A stretch of 64,000 bases of DNA from Methylomarinovum tepidoasis (GTDB taxonomy: Bacteria; Pseudomonadota; Gammaproteobacteria; Methylococcales; Methylothermaceae): the NCBI RefSeq assembly GCF_030294985.1, contig NZ_AP024718.1, positions 1,193,001 through 1,257,000 on the forward strand, written 5' to 3'. Below the pieces are notes generated by a model. That model did not search any database. It was given only the letters and a program-made list of their open reading frames with translations, and was not told the origin of the DNA. Position numbers and translations under genes: made by a program. This document shows, piece after piece, positions 10,659-30,475 of the stretch; the stretch's first letter is position 1, and the number at the start of each line of letters is the position of its first letter.

Positions 10659-10684
10659 GGCGCCGCCGTTTCCCTGGCGGCGCC
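10659..10684 (+). other. Hairpin between tuf and tRNA-Trp
   Basis: GGCGCCGCC and GGCGGCGCC form a perfect 9-bp stem with an eight-base loop. No T-tract follows, so it is more likely an RNA-processing or 3'-end-protecting structure than a complete terminator. Confidence 0.5.
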
Positions 10685-10702
10685 GACAGGTTGAAGCGAT
10701 AC

Positions 10703-10778
10703 AGGTCAGTAGCTCAATTGGTAGAGCAGCGGTCTCCAAAACCGCAGGTTGGGGGTTCGAGTCCCTCCTGGCCTGCCA
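10703..10778 (+). tRNA. tRNA-Trp (CCA)
   Basis: A 76-nt cloverleaf has acceptor stem AGGTCAG with CTGGCCT (one T-G pair), discriminator G and an encoded CCA. The anticodon loop CTCCAAA gives CCA. It lies between tuf and secE, 45 bases before the secE start. Confidence 0.97.
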
Positions 10779-10823
10779 TTTTTTATTGGGTATCGGTTCT
10801 CCTCCCACCACACGGTTGATTCC

Positions 10824-11210
10824 ATGACAACACAGGCCCAGTCTCAAGATTTGTCGCTTTCCCCTTTCGACCTCGTCAAGGTGATCCTGTCCGTCCTGTT
10901 GCTGACGGCGGGCGTGGTGGGCTTTTACTGGTATCCGGAATATTCCGTTCTCTATCGCACCCTGGCGCTGATCGGCATGGTGCTGGTGGCGGCGGGGTTG
11001 TTCTTCGCCACCGCGCCCGGGCGGATGTTGTGGGCCTTCATTCAGGAGGCGCGCGCGGAGCTGCGCAAGGTGACCTGGCCGACCCGCCAGGAAACCATCC
11101 ACACCACCTTGATGGTGGTGGTGATGGTGGTGATCGTGGGCCTGATCCTGTGGCTCTTCGATTCCCTGTTCCTGTGGCTGGTGAAACTGCTGACCGGTCA
11201 AGGAGTGTAA
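10824..11210 (+). CDS. secE: Preprotein translocase subunit SecE
   Basis: SecE is the clamp-like subunit of the SecYEG channel in the inner membrane. The ATG at 10824 gives 128 residues, close to the E. coli length. Two hydrophobic segments fill the first 70 residues. An amphipathic helix with the conserved [13 protein letters not shown] motif follows, and then a third membrane helix. This is the three-helix gammaproteobacterial form. No clear ribosome binding site precedes the ATG. The gene sits between tRNA-Trp and nusG, the standard secE-nusG pairing. Confidence 0.95.
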   Translation: MTTQAQSQDLSLSPFDLVKVILSVLLLTAGVVGFYWYPEYSVLYRTLALIGMVLVAAGLFFATAPGRMLWAFIQEARAELRKVTWPTRQETIHTTLMVVVMVVIVGLILWLFDSLFLWLVKLLTGQGV

Positions 11211-11214
11211 ACCT

Positions 11215-11748
11215 GTGGCGATGCGTTGGTACGTCGTACATACCTATTCGAACTACGAGAATCAGGTCAAGCGCTCCCTGGAGGAGCGCATCAAACAGGC
11301 GGGCCTGGAAAAGTATTTCGGCAAAATTCTGGTGCCGACCGAGGAAGTCATCGAGATGCGCATGGGCCAGCGGCGCAAGACCGATCGCAAGTTCTTCCCC
11401 GGTTACGTGTTGGTGCAGATGGAGATGAACGATGAGACTTGGCACCTGGTGCGCAGCATTCCCAACGTGCTGGGGTTCATCGGCGGCACGCCGGAGAAGC
11501 CGGCGCCCATTTCCGACGAGGAAGCCGAAGCGATCCTGGCCCGGGTGGAGGAAGGTCTGAGCAAGCCCAAACCCAAGGTGCTGTTCGAGCCCGGCGAGGT
11601 GGTGCGCATCATCGAAGGCCCGTTCAAGGATTTCACCTGCGTGGTCGAGGAAGTCGACTACGAAAAGAACAAGCTCAAGGCTTCGGTCGTCATCTTCGGG
11701 CGGCAGACGCCGGTCGAGTTCGATTTCAGTCAGGTCGAAAAGGTCTGA
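11215..11748 (+). CDS. nusG: Transcription termination/antitermination factor NusG
   Basis: NusG binds the RNA polymerase clamp, suppresses pausing and links to Rho or ribosomal S10. The 177-residue protein opens with [12 protein letters not shown] of the NGN domain. The KOW domain near the C-terminus carries [15 protein letters not shown]. The GTG at 11215 is preferred because AAGGAG lies ten bases upstream; the ATG at 11221 would sit too far away. It starts four bases after secE stops, a translationally tight pair. Confidence 0.97.
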   Translation: MAMRWYVVHTYSNYENQVKRSLEERIKQAGLEKYFGKILVPTEEVIEMRMGQRRKTDRKFFPGYVLVQMEMNDETWHLVRSIPNVLGFIGGTPEKPAPISDEEAEAILARVEEGLSKPKPKVLFEPGEVVRIIEGPFKDFTCVVEEVDYEKNKLKASVVIFGRQTPVEFDFSQVEKV

Positions 11749-11801
11749 CTGCCATTCGGGGAGCCGCAAGGCGTTGGTACCCATCCTAGGAGAGTCGCAA
11801 C

Positions 11802-12233
11802 ATGGCAAAGAAAGTAGAGGCTTACATCAAGCTGCAGGTCAAGGCCGGGGAAGCCAATCCCAGTCCGCCGGTCGGCCCGGCGCTGGGTCAGCACGGCGTC
11901 AACATCATGGAGTTCTGCAAGGCGTTCAACGCCCAGACCCAGAGCATGGAGAAGGGTTTGCCCCTGCCGGTGATCATCACGGTCTACAACGACCGCAGCT
12001 TCACCTTCGTCATCAAGACCCCGCCGGCATCGTATCTGCTGAAAAAAGCCGTGGGTGCGGAAAAGGGAAGCTCGGTGCCCAACCTGGAGAAGATCGGCAC
12101 CGTGACCCGCGAGCAGTTGGAAGAGATCGCCAAGATCAAGGAACCGGATCTGACGGCCGCCGACATGGACGCCGCGGTCCGGACCATCGCCGGGACCGCC
12201 CGCAGCATGGGCATCGACGTGGAGGGGGTGTGA
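11802..12233 (+). CDS. rplK: 50S ribosomal protein L11
   Basis: L11 forms the GTPase-associated centre with 23S rRNA and is needed for RelA sensing of uncharged tRNA. The 143-residue product shows the N-terminal [20 protein letters not shown] motif and the C-terminal RNA-binding domain ending in [17 protein letters not shown] ribosome binding site precedes ATG 11802. It is one base from rplA. In enterics the short rplK leader is the target for L1 autoregulation, but I could not identify a specific site in the 53-base gap. Confidence 0.98.
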   Translation: MAKKVEAYIKLQVKAGEANPSPPVGPALGQHGVNIMEFCKAFNAQTQSMEKGLPLPVIITVYNDRSFTFVIKTPPASYLLKKAVGAEKGSSVPNLEKIGTVTREQLEEIAKIKEPDLTAADMDAAVRTIAGTARSMGIDVEGV

Positions 12234-12234
12234 C

Positions 12235-12930
12235 ATGGCCAAGCTGTCCAAACGCATGAAGATGATCCGCGAGAAAGTGGATCCCACCCAGGTCTATCCC
12301 GTCGGGGAAGCCGTGCGGCTGCTGAAGGAACTGTCCTCGGTCAAGTTCACCGAATCTGTGGATGTGGCGGTCAACCTCGGGGTCGATCCGCGCAAGTCCG
12401 ATCAGGTGGTCCGGGGGTCCACCGTGCTGCCCCACGGAACCGGCAAGAGCGTGCGGGTGGCGGTGTTCGCCCAGGGTGCCAATGCCGAGGCGGCCAAGGA
12501 GGCCGGCGCCGACATCGTCGGCATGGAAGATCTGGCCGAGGAGATCAAGAAAGGCAATCTGGATTTCGACGTGGTGATCGCCAGTCCCGACGCGATGCGG
12601 ATCGTCGGTCAGCTGGGGCCGATCCTGGGGCCACGCGGCCTGATGCCGAATCCCAAGGTGGGCACGGTGACGCCGGATGTCGCCACCGCGGTGAAAAACG
12701 CCAAGGCCGGCCAGGTGCGTTACCGCACCGACAAGGCGGGCATCATCCACTGCACCATCGGCAAGGTGGATTTCGATGCCGATGCCCTGAAGGAGAATCT
12801 CGAGGCCCTGCTCGCCGACCTGAAGAAGGCCAAGCCGGCCAGCAGCAAGGGGACCTATCTGAAGAAAGTCTCCCTCTCGACCACCATGGGGCCGGGGTTG
12901 ACCATCGATCAGTCCACCCTGGATATCTGA
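12235..12930 (+). CDS. rplA: 50S ribosomal protein L1
   Basis: L1 forms the mobile stalk over the E site and is the usual translational repressor of the rplKA message. The 231-residue product has the expected length, with [21 protein letters not shown] near the start and the [15 protein letters not shown] block in the middle. Its ATG follows the rplK stop by one base, indicating coupled translation. A 183-base leader with L10-type structure lies downstream. Confidence 0.98.
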   Translation: MAKLSKRMKMIREKVDPTQVYPVGEAVRLLKELSSVKFTESVDVAVNLGVDPRKSDQVVRGSTVLPHGTGKSVRVAVFAQGANAEAAKEAGADIVGMEDLAEEIKKGNLDFDVVIASPDAMRIVGQLGPILGPRGLMPNPKVGTVTPDVATAVKNAKAGQVRYRTDKAGIIHCTIGKVDFDADALKENLEALLADLKKAKPASSKGTYLKKVSLSTTMGPGLTIDQSTLDI

Positions 12931-12960
12931 TTCTGACGACTTTGGATTACCGGATGACCG

Positions 12961-13105
12961 GTGATCGTCAAAGACCGCAGGAGCGTGTGAGCGCTTAATC
13001 GCCTGCGCAGACGGTGAACCGGACCAGAAGGACGGGGAGCCGTAACGGGAGCGCCCTTCGGGGTGCGTGAGTGATCCCCCGGCGCTGCCGGGGGAGGTAA
13101 ACGGA
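12961..13105 (+). promoter_or_regulatory. L10 leader (rplJL autoregulatory RNA)
   Basis: The 183 bases between rplA and rplJ hold the conserved TGCGCAGACGGTGA segment at 13004-13017, close to the L10-binding element of the E. coli rplJ leader. A strong hairpin follows, with CCCCCGGC (13076-13083) pairing with GCCGGGGG (13087-13094), just before the CGGAGG ribosome binding site. The known role of this leader is repression of rplJL translation by excess L10-(L7/L12) complex. Confidence 0.85.
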
Positions 13106-13113
13106 GGTATCAC

Positions 13114-13641
13114 GTGGCACTGAGACTGGAACAGAAAAAGGCCATCGTGGCAGAGGTCTCCGAAGTCGCCGCCAAGGCCCATTCCGCCATCGTCGCGGAA
13201 TACCGGGGCCTGACGGTGCCGGAAATGACCGAGCTGCGGAAGAAGGCCCGGGAGTCCCAGGTGTACCTTCGCGTGGTGAAAAACACGCTGGCGCGTCGCG
13301 CGCTGGAGGGGACCGACTACGCCTGTATGAACGACAAGCTGGTCGGTCCTCTGTTGTATGCGTTTTCACTGGAGGAACCGGGTTCGGCTGCCCGTGTCAT
13401 CAAGGAATTCCGCAAAGAACACGAGCATCTGCAACCCAAACTGGTCGCCGTGGGCGGCAAGGTTTACGGTCCGGAAGAACTGGAGCGTCTGGCCAGCCTG
13501 CCCACCAAGGAACAGGCCATCAGCATGCTGATGGGCGTGATGAAGGCGCCGGTGGAGAAACTGGTGAGAACGCTGGCCGAGCCCCACGCGAAACTGGTAC
13601 GGACCCTCGCTGCCGTGCGCGATCAAAAGCAGGCGGCGTGA
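13114..13641 (+). CDS. rplJ: 50S ribosomal protein L10
   Basis: L10 anchors the L7/L12 dimers on 23S rRNA and is the autorepressor of its own operon. The 175-residue protein starts at GTG 13114 behind CGGAGG. It has the family N-terminus (KKAIVAEVSEVA), the YRGLTVPEMTELR segment and a C-terminal helix that binds L7/L12. It lies between the L10 leader and rplL. Confidence 0.98.
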   Translation: MALRLEQKKAIVAEVSEVAAKAHSAIVAEYRGLTVPEMTELRKKARESQVYLRVVKNTLARRALEGTDYACMNDKLVGPLLYAFSLEEPGSAARVIKEFRKEHEHLQPKLVAVGGKVYGPEELERLASLPTKEQAISMLMGVMKAPVEKLVRTLAEPHAKLVRTLAAVRDQKQAA

Positions 13642-13694
13642 TCCGGGCATTGGGTTGTCACTAAAACTGTTGCAAATTTTGGAGTGTAAAAACA

Positions 13695-14075
13695 ATGGCT
13701 CTGTCTAAAGAAGAAATCCTGGATGCGATCGCGAACATGACCGTCATGGAAGTGGTGGATCTGATCGAGGCCATGGAAGAGAAGTTCGGTGTTTCCGCAG
13801 CCGCGCCTGTGGCGGCGGTCGCCGTTGCCGGTGGTGGTGAAGCCGGCGGTGCGGCCGAGGAAAAGACCGAGTTCGATGTCGTTCTGACCGGCTTCGGTTC
13901 CAACAAGGTGGCGGTCATCAAAGCGGTCCGCGGCATCACCGGCCTGGGCCTGAAAGAAGCCAAGGCGCTGGTCGAAGGTGCTCCGGCGCCGGTCAAGGAA
14001 GGCGTCAGCAAGGAAGAGGCCGAAGAAATCAAGAAGCAACTGGAAGAGGCGGGCGCTTCTGTCGAAATCAAATAA
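13695..14075 (+). CDS. rplL: 50S ribosomal protein L7/L12
   Basis: L7/L12 is the multicopy stalk protein that recruits translational GTPases. The 126-residue sequence has an N-terminal dimerisation helix region ([21 protein letters not shown]) and an Ala/Val/Gly-rich hinge around residues 36-52. The globular C-terminal domain contains [25 protein letters not shown] ribosome binding site precedes ATG 13695. It is followed by an attenuator before rpoB. Confidence 0.98.
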   Translation: MALSKEEILDAIANMTVMEVVDLIEAMEEKFGVSAAAPVAAVAVAGGGEAGGAAEEKTEFDVVLTGFGSNKVAVIKAVRGITGLGLKEAKALVEGAPAPVKEGVSKEEAEEIKKQLEEAGASVEIK

Positions 14076-14104
14076 GCGCATTTCCGCTCGTTGCTTTTGG
14101 GAAT

Positions 14105-14132
14105 GGCTGGCAGTTTCGACTGCCGGCCTTTT
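14105..14132 (+). terminator. rplL-rpoB attenuator
   Basis: GGCTGGCAG (14105-14113) pairs with CTGCCGGCC (14120-14128) through one G-T pair around a TTTCGA loop, and TTTT follows. The position matches the partial terminator known between rplL and rpoB in E. coli, which lowers polymerase-subunit output relative to ribosomal proteins. Confidence 0.75.
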
Positions 14133-14287
14133 CCCGCTTGAAGGACAGAAACAACATGGAGGCAGCATGCAGTATTCGTTAGGTTGAGCGAGCGTTTGTG
14201 GTCAAAGACGATCTCACTTTATTCCATACCGGCGGACTGACCATCCCCAGGCAACCCAACTCTTCGCAGGATCTTCAAGGAACCGCT

Positions 14288-18367
<4,080 letters not shown>

Positions 18368-18416
18368 AGGTCCGTGATCGAGTTCCGAGTTCACCAATCT
18401 AGCGGGAGCTGAAGCT

Positions 18417-22622
<4,206 letters not shown>

Positions 22623-22650
22623 TCCCCTATCGGGGCACCGGTGCGATGCG

Positions 22651-22683
22651 AGCGCCCGCTGTTGACAGCGGGCGCTTTTCTTT
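22651..22683 (+). terminator. rpoBC intrinsic terminator
   Basis: AGCGCCCGCTG and CAGCGGGCGCT form a perfect 11-bp stem around a TTGA loop, and the T-rich tract TTTCTTT follows. It lies 28 bases after the rpoC stop. Its loop and right arm supply the -35 hexamer of the next promoter. Confidence 0.92.
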
Positions 22684-22690
22684 CTAAAAT
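22662..22690 (+). promoter_or_regulatory. Promoter of the str-S10-spc-alpha unit, embedded in the rpoC terminator
   Basis: A consensus TTGACA (22662-22667) is followed by exactly 17 bases and TAAAAT (22685-22690), which matches the -10 consensus at five of six bases. The TTGA is the terminator loop and the CA is the first pair of the right arm. The predicted start near 22697 gives an rpsL leader of about 139 nt. Confidence 0.7.
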
Positions 22691-22723
22691 ACCCGGCTTT
22701 CAGCTAGGAGCCGCTTACACCCC

Positions 22724-22783
22724 TAAGCGCTTGATCTGACGGAAAGGAAAGCAGGAGGGGGGTTAAGCGCTTTTTACGCTTAA
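22724..22783 (+). repeat. Repeated TAAGCGCTT motifs and hairpin in the rpsL leader
   Basis: TAAGCGCTT occurs at 22724-22732 and again at 22764-22772. The second copy begins a perfect 7-bp inverted repeat, TTAAGCG (22763-22769) with CGCTTAA (22777-22783) around CTTTTTA. The elements lie in the proposed leader, 50-110 bases before rpsL. They could be a protein-binding site or an RNA structure; no known regulator motif was recognised. Confidence 0.4.
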
Positions 22784-22835
22784 AGAATTTATCCGTTTCA
22801 GTGCCGTTCGAAGGTTGTAGGGAGTTTTTACAGGT

Positions 22836-23210
22836 ATGGCCACAATCAACCAGTTGGTTAGAAAACCTCGGGTCCGCAAGAAGGAAAAGAGCAACGTTCC
22901 TGCGTTGGACGCTTGTCCCCAGAAGCGTGGCGTCTGTACCCGAGTCTATACCACCACGCCGAAAAAGCCGAACTCCGCCCTGCGCAAGGTGGCGCGTGTG
23001 CGGCTCACGAACGGTGCTGAAGTGACCAGTTACATCGGTGGCGAGGGGCACAATCTGCAGGAGCACTCCGTGGTGCTGATCCGCGGTGGCCGTGTCAAGG
23101 ACCTGCCGGGTGTGCGCTACCATGTCATCCGCGGCGCCCTGGACTGTGCCGGGGTCGATGGCCGGCGCCAGGGGCGTTCCAAATACGGCGCCAAGAAACC
23201 CAAAAGTTAA
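22836..23210 (+). CDS. rpsL: 30S ribosomal protein S12
   Basis: S12 shapes the decoding centre and controls fidelity. The 124-residue product has the standard length. The streptomycin-relevant segments are wild-type: [14 protein letters not shown] and [19 protein letters not shown] ribosome binding site lies upstream of ATG 22836 at the end of a long leader. It opens the str operon and is followed by rpsG after 20 bases. Confidence 0.98.
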   Translation: MATINQLVRKPRVRKKEKSNVPALDACPQKRGVCTRVYTTTPKKPNSALRKVARVRLTNGAEVTSYIGGEGHNLQEHSVVLIRGGRVKDLPGVRYHVIRGALDCAGVDGRRQGRSKYGAKKPKS

Positions 23211-23224
23211 TCCATTTCGAGTAG

Positions 23225-23698
<474 letters not shown>

Positions 23699-23728
23699 TT
23701 TGTTTCAAGTTTTTAAGGTTTAGCAGCA

Positions 23729-25825
23729 GTGGCACGCACAACTCCCATCGAAAGATATCGCAACATCGGCATCATGGCGCACATCGATGCCGGTAAGACG
23801 ACCACGACCGAACGCATTCTGTTCTACACCGGGGTTTCCCATAAAATCGGCGAGGTTCACGATGGTGCGGCCGTCATGGACTGGATGGAACAGGAGCAGG
23901 AACGCGGCATCACCATCACTTCGGCTGCGACCACCTGCTTCTGGAGCGGCATGGAGCGTCAGTTCCCAGAGCACCGCATCAACATCATCGACACCCCGGG
24001 GCACGTGGACTTCACCATCGAGGTGGAGCGTTCGCTGCGTGTACTCGATGGGGCCTGTGCCGTGTTCTGTGCGGTGGGCGGGGTCGAACCCCAGTCGGAA
24101 ACCGTCTGGCGCCAGGCCAACAAATACGGCGTGCCGCGGCTGGCCTTCGTCAACAAGATGGACCGCCAGGGTGCCGACTTTCTGCGCGTGGTCGGTCAGA
24201 TCAAAGACCGTCTCGGGGCCAATCCGGTGCCGATTCAGCTGCCCATCGGCGCCGAAGAGAACTTCGAGGGCGTCGTCGACCTCATCAAGATGAAGGCCAT
24301 TTACTGGGACGAGGAAACCAAGGGCAACCGTTTCGAGGAGCGCGACATCCCGGAAGACATGGTTTCCGCGTGCGAGGAGTGGCGCGAAAAGATGATCGAA
24401 GCCGCCGCCGAAGCCGATGACGAGCTGATGGACAAATACCTCGAGGAAGGTGAGCTGACCATCGAGGAAATCAAGCGCGGCCTGCGCGCCCGCACCCTCG
24501 CCGGTGAGATCGTCCCGGCCCTGTGCGGCAGCGCCTTCAAGAACAAGGGCGTGCAGGCGCTTCTGGATGCGGTCATCGAATATCTGCCGTCGCCGGTGGA
24601 CATTCCTGCGGTGAAGGGTACCGACGAAAACGGCAACGAAGTGGAGCGCCAGGCCAGCGACGACGAGCCTTTCGCCGCTCTGGCGTTCAAGATCGCCACC
24701 GATCCCTTCGTCGGCGCCCTGACTTTCTTCCGCGTTTATTCCGGTGTGGTCAATTCCGGCGACACCGTCTACAACTCCCTCAAGCACAAGCGGGAGCGCA
24801 TCGGCCGTATCGTGCAGATGCACGCCAATCACCGCGAAGAGATCAAGGAAGTGCGCGCCGGCGACATCGCCGCCGCCATCGGTCTCAAGGACGTTGCCAC
24901 CGGCGACACCCTGTGCGACCCCAAGGCCGTCATCACCCTGGAGAAGATGGAGTTCCCCGAACCGGTGATCTCGGTGGCGGTGGAGCCCAAGACTAAGGCC
25001 GACCAGGAAAAGATGGGCGTGGCGCTACAGAAACTGGCCCAGGAAGACCCGTCCTTCCGTGTCCACACCGACGAGGAATCCGGTCAGACCATCATCTCCG
25101 GCATGGGCGAGCTGCACCTGGAGATCATCGTCGACCGCATGAAGCGTGAATTCAACGTCGAGGCGGCCGTCGGGGCGCCCCAGGTGGCCTATCGGGAAAC
25201 CATCCGCAAGTCGGTGGAACAGGAAGGCAAGTTCGTGCGCCAGACCGGCGGCCGCGGACAGTACGGTCACGTCTGGCTGCGTATCGAACCCCAGGAGCGC
25301 GGCAAGGGCTACGAATTCGTCAACGCCATCGTCGGCGGCGTGGTGCCCAAGGATTACATTCCGGCCGTGGACAAGGGGGTGCAGGAGGCGATGGAAAGCG
25401 GCGTGATCGCCGGTTATCCGGTGGTCGACGTCAAGGTCACCCTGTTCGACGGTTCGTACCACGAAGTGGATTCCAGCGAAATGGCCTTCAAGATCGCCGG
25501 TTCCATGGCCTTCAAGGATGGGGCCAAGAAGGCTGATCCGGTCTTGCTGGAGCCGATCATGCGGGTCGAGGTGGTGACCCCGGAAGAATACATGGGCGAC
25601 GTGGTGGGCGATATCAACCGCCGCCGCGGCATGGTGCAGGGGATGGAGGACGTTCCGACCGGCAAGGTCATCCGCTGCGAGGTGCCGTTGGCCGAGATGT
25701 TCGGTTACGCTACCGATCTGCGTTCCCTGACCCAGGGGCGGGCGAGCTACACCATGCAGTTCGAGAAATACGCCGAAGCGCCGGCCAGCGTGACCGAGCA
25801 AATCGTCAAGAAGGCGTCTTCCTGA
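23729..25825 (+). CDS. fusA: Elongation factor G
   Basis: EF-G is the GTPase that drives translocation and, with RRF, ribosome recycling. The 698-residue protein starts at GTG 23729 with AAGG upstream. It has the P-loop [15 protein letters not shown], the G3 motif DTPGHVDF and the G4 motif NKMDR. The domain IV loop region contains [15 protein letters not shown]. Length and placement between rpsG and tuf are standard for the str operon. It is the only EF-G in the window. Confidence 0.98.
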   Translation: MARTTPIERYRNIGIMAHIDAGKTTTTERILFYTGVSHKIGEVHDGAAVMDWMEQEQERGITITSAATTCFWSGMERQFPEHRINIIDTPGHVDFTIEVERSLRVLDGACAVFCAVGGVEPQSETVWRQANKYGVPRLAFVNKMDRQGADFLRVVGQIKDRLGANPVPIQLPIGAEENFEGVVDLIKMKAIYWDEETKGNRFEERDIPEDMVSACEEWREKMIEAAAEADDELMDKYLEEGELTIEEIKRGLRARTLAGEIVPALCGSAFKNKGVQALLDAVIEYLPSPVDIPAVKGTDENGNEVERQASDDEPFAALAFKIATDPFVGALTFFRVYSGVVNSGDTVYNSLKHKRERIGRIVQMHANHREEIKEVRAGDIAAAIGLKDVATGDTLCDPKAVITLEKMEFPEPVISVAVEPKTKADQEKMGVALQKLAQEDPSFRVHTDEESGQTIISGMGELHLEIIVDRMKREFNVEAAVGAPQVAYRETIRKSVEQEGKFVRQTGGRGQYGHVWLRIEPQERGKGYEFVNAIVGGVVPKDYIPAVDKGVQEAMESGVIAGYPVVDVKVTLFDGSYHEVDSSEMAFKIAGSMAFKDGAKKADPVLLEPIMRVEVVTPEEYMGDVVGDINRRRGMVQGMEDVPTGKVIRCEVPLAEMFGYATDLRSLTQGRASYTMQFEKYAEAPASVTEQIVKKASS

Positions 25826-25872
25826 GACAGTTTTTGCAATTAATGGATCTTTGAGTCAAGAGAGGTAGAGCA

Positions 25873-27066
<1,194 letters not shown>

Positions 27067-27073
27067 CCTATCC

Positions 27074-27388
27074 ATGGATAAACGCCAACGCATTCGTATT
27101 CGGTTGAAAGGTTTCGACCATCGTCTGGTCGAGCAATCCACCCAGGAGATCGTCGAAACCGCGAAGCGGACCGGGGCCCAGGTGCTGGGCCCCATCCCGC
27201 TGCCGACCCGGAAGGAGCGCTACACGGTCCTGATCTCGCCGCACGTCAACAAGGACGCGCGTGACCAGTACGAGATCCGGACCCACAAGCGTCTGATCGA
27301 CATCGTCGAGCCTACCGATAAGACCGTGGACGCGCTGATGAAGCTCGATCTGGCGGCGGGCGTCGATGTGCAAATCAAGCTGAATTGA
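27074..27388 (+). CDS. rpsJ: 30S ribosomal protein S10
   Basis: S10 is a head protein of the small subunit and, as NusE, part of Nus antitermination complexes. The ATG at 27074 gives 104 residues starting [18 protein letters not shown] longer in-frame extension would run inside tuf and is rejected. The gene follows tuf with no room for the long regulated S10 leader found in E. coli, so it is read from the str promoter or from one inside tuf. Confidence 0.98.
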   Translation: MDKRQRIRIRLKGFDHRLVEQSTQEIVETAKRTGAQVLGPIPLPTRKERYTVLISPHVNKDARDQYEIRTHKRLIDIVEPTDKTVDALMKLDLAAGVDVQIKLN

Positions 27389-27399
27389 GGATGGATGCC

Positions 27400-28047
27400 A
27401 TGACGATTGGAGTAGTCGGGCGTAAACGGGGCATGACCCGGATCTTCACCGAGGATGGTCAGTCCGTGCCGGTCACCGTGATCGAGGTCGACCTCAATCG
27501 CGTCACCCAGCTGCGCACCGAGGAAAAGGACGGCTATCGCGCGGTCCAGGTGACTGCAGGCTGCAAGAAACCGTCGCGGCTGACCAAGCCGGAAGCCGGG
27601 CATTTCGCCAAGAACGGCGTCGAGCCGGGGCGCGGCCTGTGGGAATTCCGTCTCGAGGCGGGCGAGGGTGAGGACCTGGAGGTCGGCGCCACCATCGGCG
27701 TTGACATCTTCAGCGAAGGTCAGCTCGTCGATGTCACGGGCACCACGATCGGGAAGGGTTTTGCCGGCACGATCAAGCGCCACAATTTCAACAGTCAGGA
27801 TGCCAGCCACGGCAACTCCCTGTCCCACCGGGTTCCCGGCTCCATCGGCCAGTGTCAGACGCCGGGCCGGGTGTTCAAGGGCAAGCGCATGGCCGGGCAT
27901 CTGGGCAACGTCCGCCGTACGGTGCAGAATCTGAAGGTCGTGGCTGTCGATAAGGATCGCAATCTGCTTTTGGTCAAAGGTGCCGTGCCGGGTCACAAGG
28001 GGACCGATGTGCTCGTGCGGCCGGCGGTCAAAGCGAAGAAGGGATAA
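27400..28047 (+). CDS. rplC: 50S ribosomal protein L3
   Basis: L3 initiates large-subunit assembly and reaches towards the peptidyl-transferase centre. ATG 27400 is chosen because it gives the family N-terminus [16 protein letters not shown] and has GAGG nine bases upstream. The in-frame ATG at 27391 abuts the ribosome binding site. The 215-residue length is normal, and the extended loop contains the conserved [20 protein letters not shown] stretch. Confidence 0.97.
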   Translation: MTIGVVGRKRGMTRIFTEDGQSVPVTVIEVDLNRVTQLRTEEKDGYRAVQVTAGCKKPSRLTKPEAGHFAKNGVEPGRGLWEFRLEAGEGEDLEVGATIGVDIFSEGQLVDVTGTTIGKGFAGTIKRHNFNSQDASHGNSLSHRVPGSIGQCQTPGRVFKGKRMAGHLGNVRRTVQNLKVVAVDKDRNLLLVKGAVPGHKGTDVLVRPAVKAKKG

Positions 28048-28053
28048 TCAGCC

Positions 28054-28677
28054 ATGAGTGTAGAAATTCCAGTTATCCACGCAAAGGATTCCGCCCAGCC
28101 GGTCAGCGTTTCCGAGGCCGTGTTCGCCCGGGAATTCAACGAGCCGCTGGTTCACCAGCTGGTGACGACCTATCTGACCAATGGCCGCGCCGGCACCAAG
28201 GCCCAGAAGAACCGCTCCGCCGTCAGTGGCGGCGGCAAGAAGCCCTGGCGCCAGAAAGGTACCGGCCGGGCCCGGGCCGGCAGCATCCGCAGCCCGATCT
28301 GGCGTGGCGGTGGTGTGACCTTCGCGGCTTCCCCGCGCAAGTTTCACCAGAAGCTGAACAAAAAGATGTACCGGGCCGGCATGCGGGCCATTCTGTCCGA
28401 GCTGCTGCGTCAGCAGCGGCTGGGCGTCAGCGCCGACCTGATTCCCAGCGAGCCCAAGACCAAGGTGATTGCCGGAAAGTTACGGGAATATGAATTGGGC
28501 CGCCGGGTGCTGATCCTGGTCGAGGCGGAAAACCCGGTGCTGGAGCGGGCGGTGCGCAACGTGCCCAACGTGCAGGTCAGCGAGGCCGCCCGCGTCGATC
28601 CGGTTTCCCTGGTTGCGGCGGACAAAGTGGTGATGACCGCGGCGGCGGCCAAGATTCTAGAGGAGCGTTTGGCATGA
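28054..28677 (+). CDS. rplD: 50S ribosomal protein L4
   Basis: L4 lines the peptide exit tunnel and in E. coli represses the S10 operon. The 207-residue protein has the loop rich in basic residues with [16 protein letters not shown] near residue 63. The E. coli S10 leader through which L4 acts is missing here, so control of this operon by L4 would need another site. It overlaps rplW by four bases. Confidence 0.97.
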   Translation: MSVEIPVIHAKDSAQPVSVSEAVFAREFNEPLVHQLVTTYLTNGRAGTKAQKNRSAVSGGGKKPWRQKGTGRARAGSIRSPIWRGGGVTFAASPRKFHQKLNKKMYRAGMRAILSELLRQQRLGVSADLIPSEPKTKVIAGKLREYELGRRVLILVEAENPVLERAVRNVPNVQVSEAARVDPVSLVAADKVVMTAAAAKILEERLA

Positions 28678-28967
28678 GTCAGCTAGAACTGATGAAGGTG
28701 CTGGTGGCGCCGGTTATCTCGGAAAAGAGCACCCGTCTGGCGGACAGCGAAAACTGCTTTGTCTTCAAGGTCCGCAGGGACGCCACCAAGTTCCAGGTGA
28801 AGAAGGCGGTGGAACAGCTGTTCGACGTCGAGGTCGATGAAGTGCGTCTGCTCAACATGAAAGGCAAGACCAAGCGCTTCGGCCGCACGATGGGTAAGCG
28901 TCCCGACTGGAAGAAGGCCTATGTGCGCCTGAAGCCGGGACATGAAATCGATTTGTCCGCAGCCTGA
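28674..28967 (+). CDS. rplW: 50S ribosomal protein L23
   Basis: L23 sits at the tunnel exit and is the docking site for trigger factor and SRP. The 97-residue protein has [12 protein letters not shown] near the start and the [22 protein letters not shown] extension. The start codon overlaps the rplD stop (ATGA). A 38-base gap, the longest in this half of the operon, precedes rplB. Confidence 0.97.
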   Translation: MSQLELMKVLVAPVISEKSTRLADSENCFVFKVRRDATKFQVKKAVEQLFDVEVDEVRLLNMKGKTKRFGRTMGKRPDWKKAYVRLKPGHEIDLSAA

Positions 28968-29005
28968 TGCGGCGGATCCCAAGGTAACGAGGCGAGAGAC
29001 CGATC

Positions 29006-29830
29006 ATGGCAATTGTCAAATGTAAGCCGACTTCTCCCGGGCGCCGTTTCGTGGTGTACGTCAAGACCGAGGGGTTGTGGAAGGGAGAGCCCTACGAACC
29101 CTTGGTGGAGAAACTGACCAAGAGCGGCGGGCGCAACAACGCCGGCCGGATTTCCACCCGCCATCGCGGCGGCGGCCACAAGCGGCGCTATCGGATCATC
29201 GATTTCAAGCGCGACAAGACCGGCATCCCCGGCAAGGTGGAGCGGATCGAATACGATCCCAACCGCAGCGCCCACATCGCTCTGATCCTGTATCGGGACG
29301 GCGAGCGCCGTTACATCATCGCCCCCAAGGGGCTTCAGGTGGGGCAGGAAATCCTGTCCGACCGCGAGGTGCCGGTGAAGGTGGGCAACTGCATGCCCCT
29401 GCGCAACATGCCGGTGGGTACCCAGGTGCACTGCATCGAGCTCAAGCCCGGCAAGGGCGCCCAGCTGGCCCGCAGTGCCGGGGCGTCGGCACAGCTGCTC
29501 GCCAAAGAGGGCATCTATGCCACGTTACGGCTGCGCTCCGGCGAGATGCGCAAGGTCCACATCGACTGCAAGGCCACCATCGGCGAGGTGGGCAATTCCG
29601 AGCACAACCTGATTTCCCTGGGAAAGGCGGGGGCCAGCCGCTGGCGCGGCCGCCGGCCCACGGTGCGCGGGGTGGCCATGAACCCGGTCGACCATCCGCA
29701 CGGCGGGGGTGAGGGCCGCAACAAGGGCAAGCACCCGACTTCGCCCTGGGGCCAGCCGACCAAAGGTTACAAGACCCGCCGCAACAAGCGTACCGACAAG
29801 ATGATTGTGCGGCGACGCAAGGCGAAGTAA
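29006..29830 (+). CDS. rplB: 50S ribosomal protein L2
   Basis: L2 is needed for subunit joining and peptidyl transfer. The 274-residue protein has the N-terminal [17 protein letters not shown] segment and the conserved [13 protein letters not shown] motif near residue 228, whose His is implicated in peptidyl-transferase activity. The C-terminus is strongly basic. Length matches the family. Confidence 0.98.
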   Translation: MAIVKCKPTSPGRRFVVYVKTEGLWKGEPYEPLVEKLTKSGGRNNAGRISTRHRGGGHKRRYRIIDFKRDKTGIPGKVERIEYDPNRSAHIALILYRDGERRYIIAPKGLQVGQEILSDREVPVKVGNCMPLRNMPVGTQVHCIELKPGKGAQLARSAGASAQLLAKEGIYATLRLRSGEMRKVHIDCKATIGEVGNSEHNLISLGKAGASRWRGRRPTVRGVAMNPVDHPHGGGEGRNKGKHPTSPWGQPTKGYKTRRNKRTDKMIVRRRKAK

Positions 29831-29852
29831 TTCAAGTTGAGAGGAAAAGGCA

Positions 29853-30125
29853 GTGCCACGTTCGGTTAAAAAAGGTCCGTTTGTCGATCATCATCTGATG
29901 AAGAAGGTCGAGCAAGCGCTCGCAACCAACAGTAAAAAGCCGATCAAGACTTGGTCGCGGCGGTCCATGATCGTGCCCGAAATGATCGGCCTGACCATCG
30001 CAGTGCATAACGGCCGCCAGCATGTGCCGGTGTTGATCACCGAAAACATGGTGGGGATGAAGCTGGGCGAGTTCGCCCCGACCCGCACTTTCCGCGGCCA
30101 CGCGGCGGACAAGAAATCCAGGTAA
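29853..30125 (+). CDS. rpsS: 30S ribosomal protein S19
   Basis: S19 binds the head of 16S rRNA near the A-site finger. The 90-residue protein starts at GTG 29853 with GAGAGGAAAAGG upstream and reads [15 protein letters not shown], a clear S19 N-terminus. The TRTFRGH block lies near the end. rplV follows after 12 bases. Confidence 0.97.
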   Translation: MPRSVKKGPFVDHHLMKKVEQALATNSKKPIKTWSRRSMIVPEMIGLTIAVHNGRQHVPVLITENMVGMKLGEFAPTRTFRGHAADKKSR

Positions 30126-30137
30126 GGAGGAAGACCG

Positions 30138-30473
30138 ATGGAAGTCGCAGCCAAACTGCGTTATGCCCGGATCTCGGCGCAGAAATGCCGTCTCGTCGCC
30201 GATCAGATTCGTGGCCTGCCGGTGGACAAGGCGCTGGACATCCTGCGCTTCAGCAACAAGAAGGCCGCGGGGCTGGTCCGCAAGGTGCTGGAGTCGGCGA
30301 TCGCCAATGCCGAGCACAACGAAGGTCTGGACATCGACGAGCTCAAGGTTTCGACCGTATGCGTCGACGAAGGACCGACGATGAAGCGTTTCAAGGCCCG
30401 GGCCAAGGGACGTGCCAGCCAGATCCTGAAGCGCACTTGCCACATCACCGTCAAAGTAGCTGAGAGCGAATAA
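30138..30473 (+). CDS. rplV: 50S ribosomal protein L22
   Basis: L22 forms part of the exit-tunnel constriction with L4. The 111-residue protein has [20 protein letters not shown] at its start. The beta-hairpin that enters the tunnel contains [19 protein letters not shown] with no insertion or deletion seen. It ends two bases before rpsC. Confidence 0.97.
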   Translation: MEVAAKLRYARISAQKCRLVADQIRGLPVDKALDILRFSNKKAAGLVRKVLESAIANAEHNEGLDIDELKVSTVCVDEGPTMKRFKARAKGRASQILKRTCHITVKVAESE

Positions 30474-30475
30474 TC

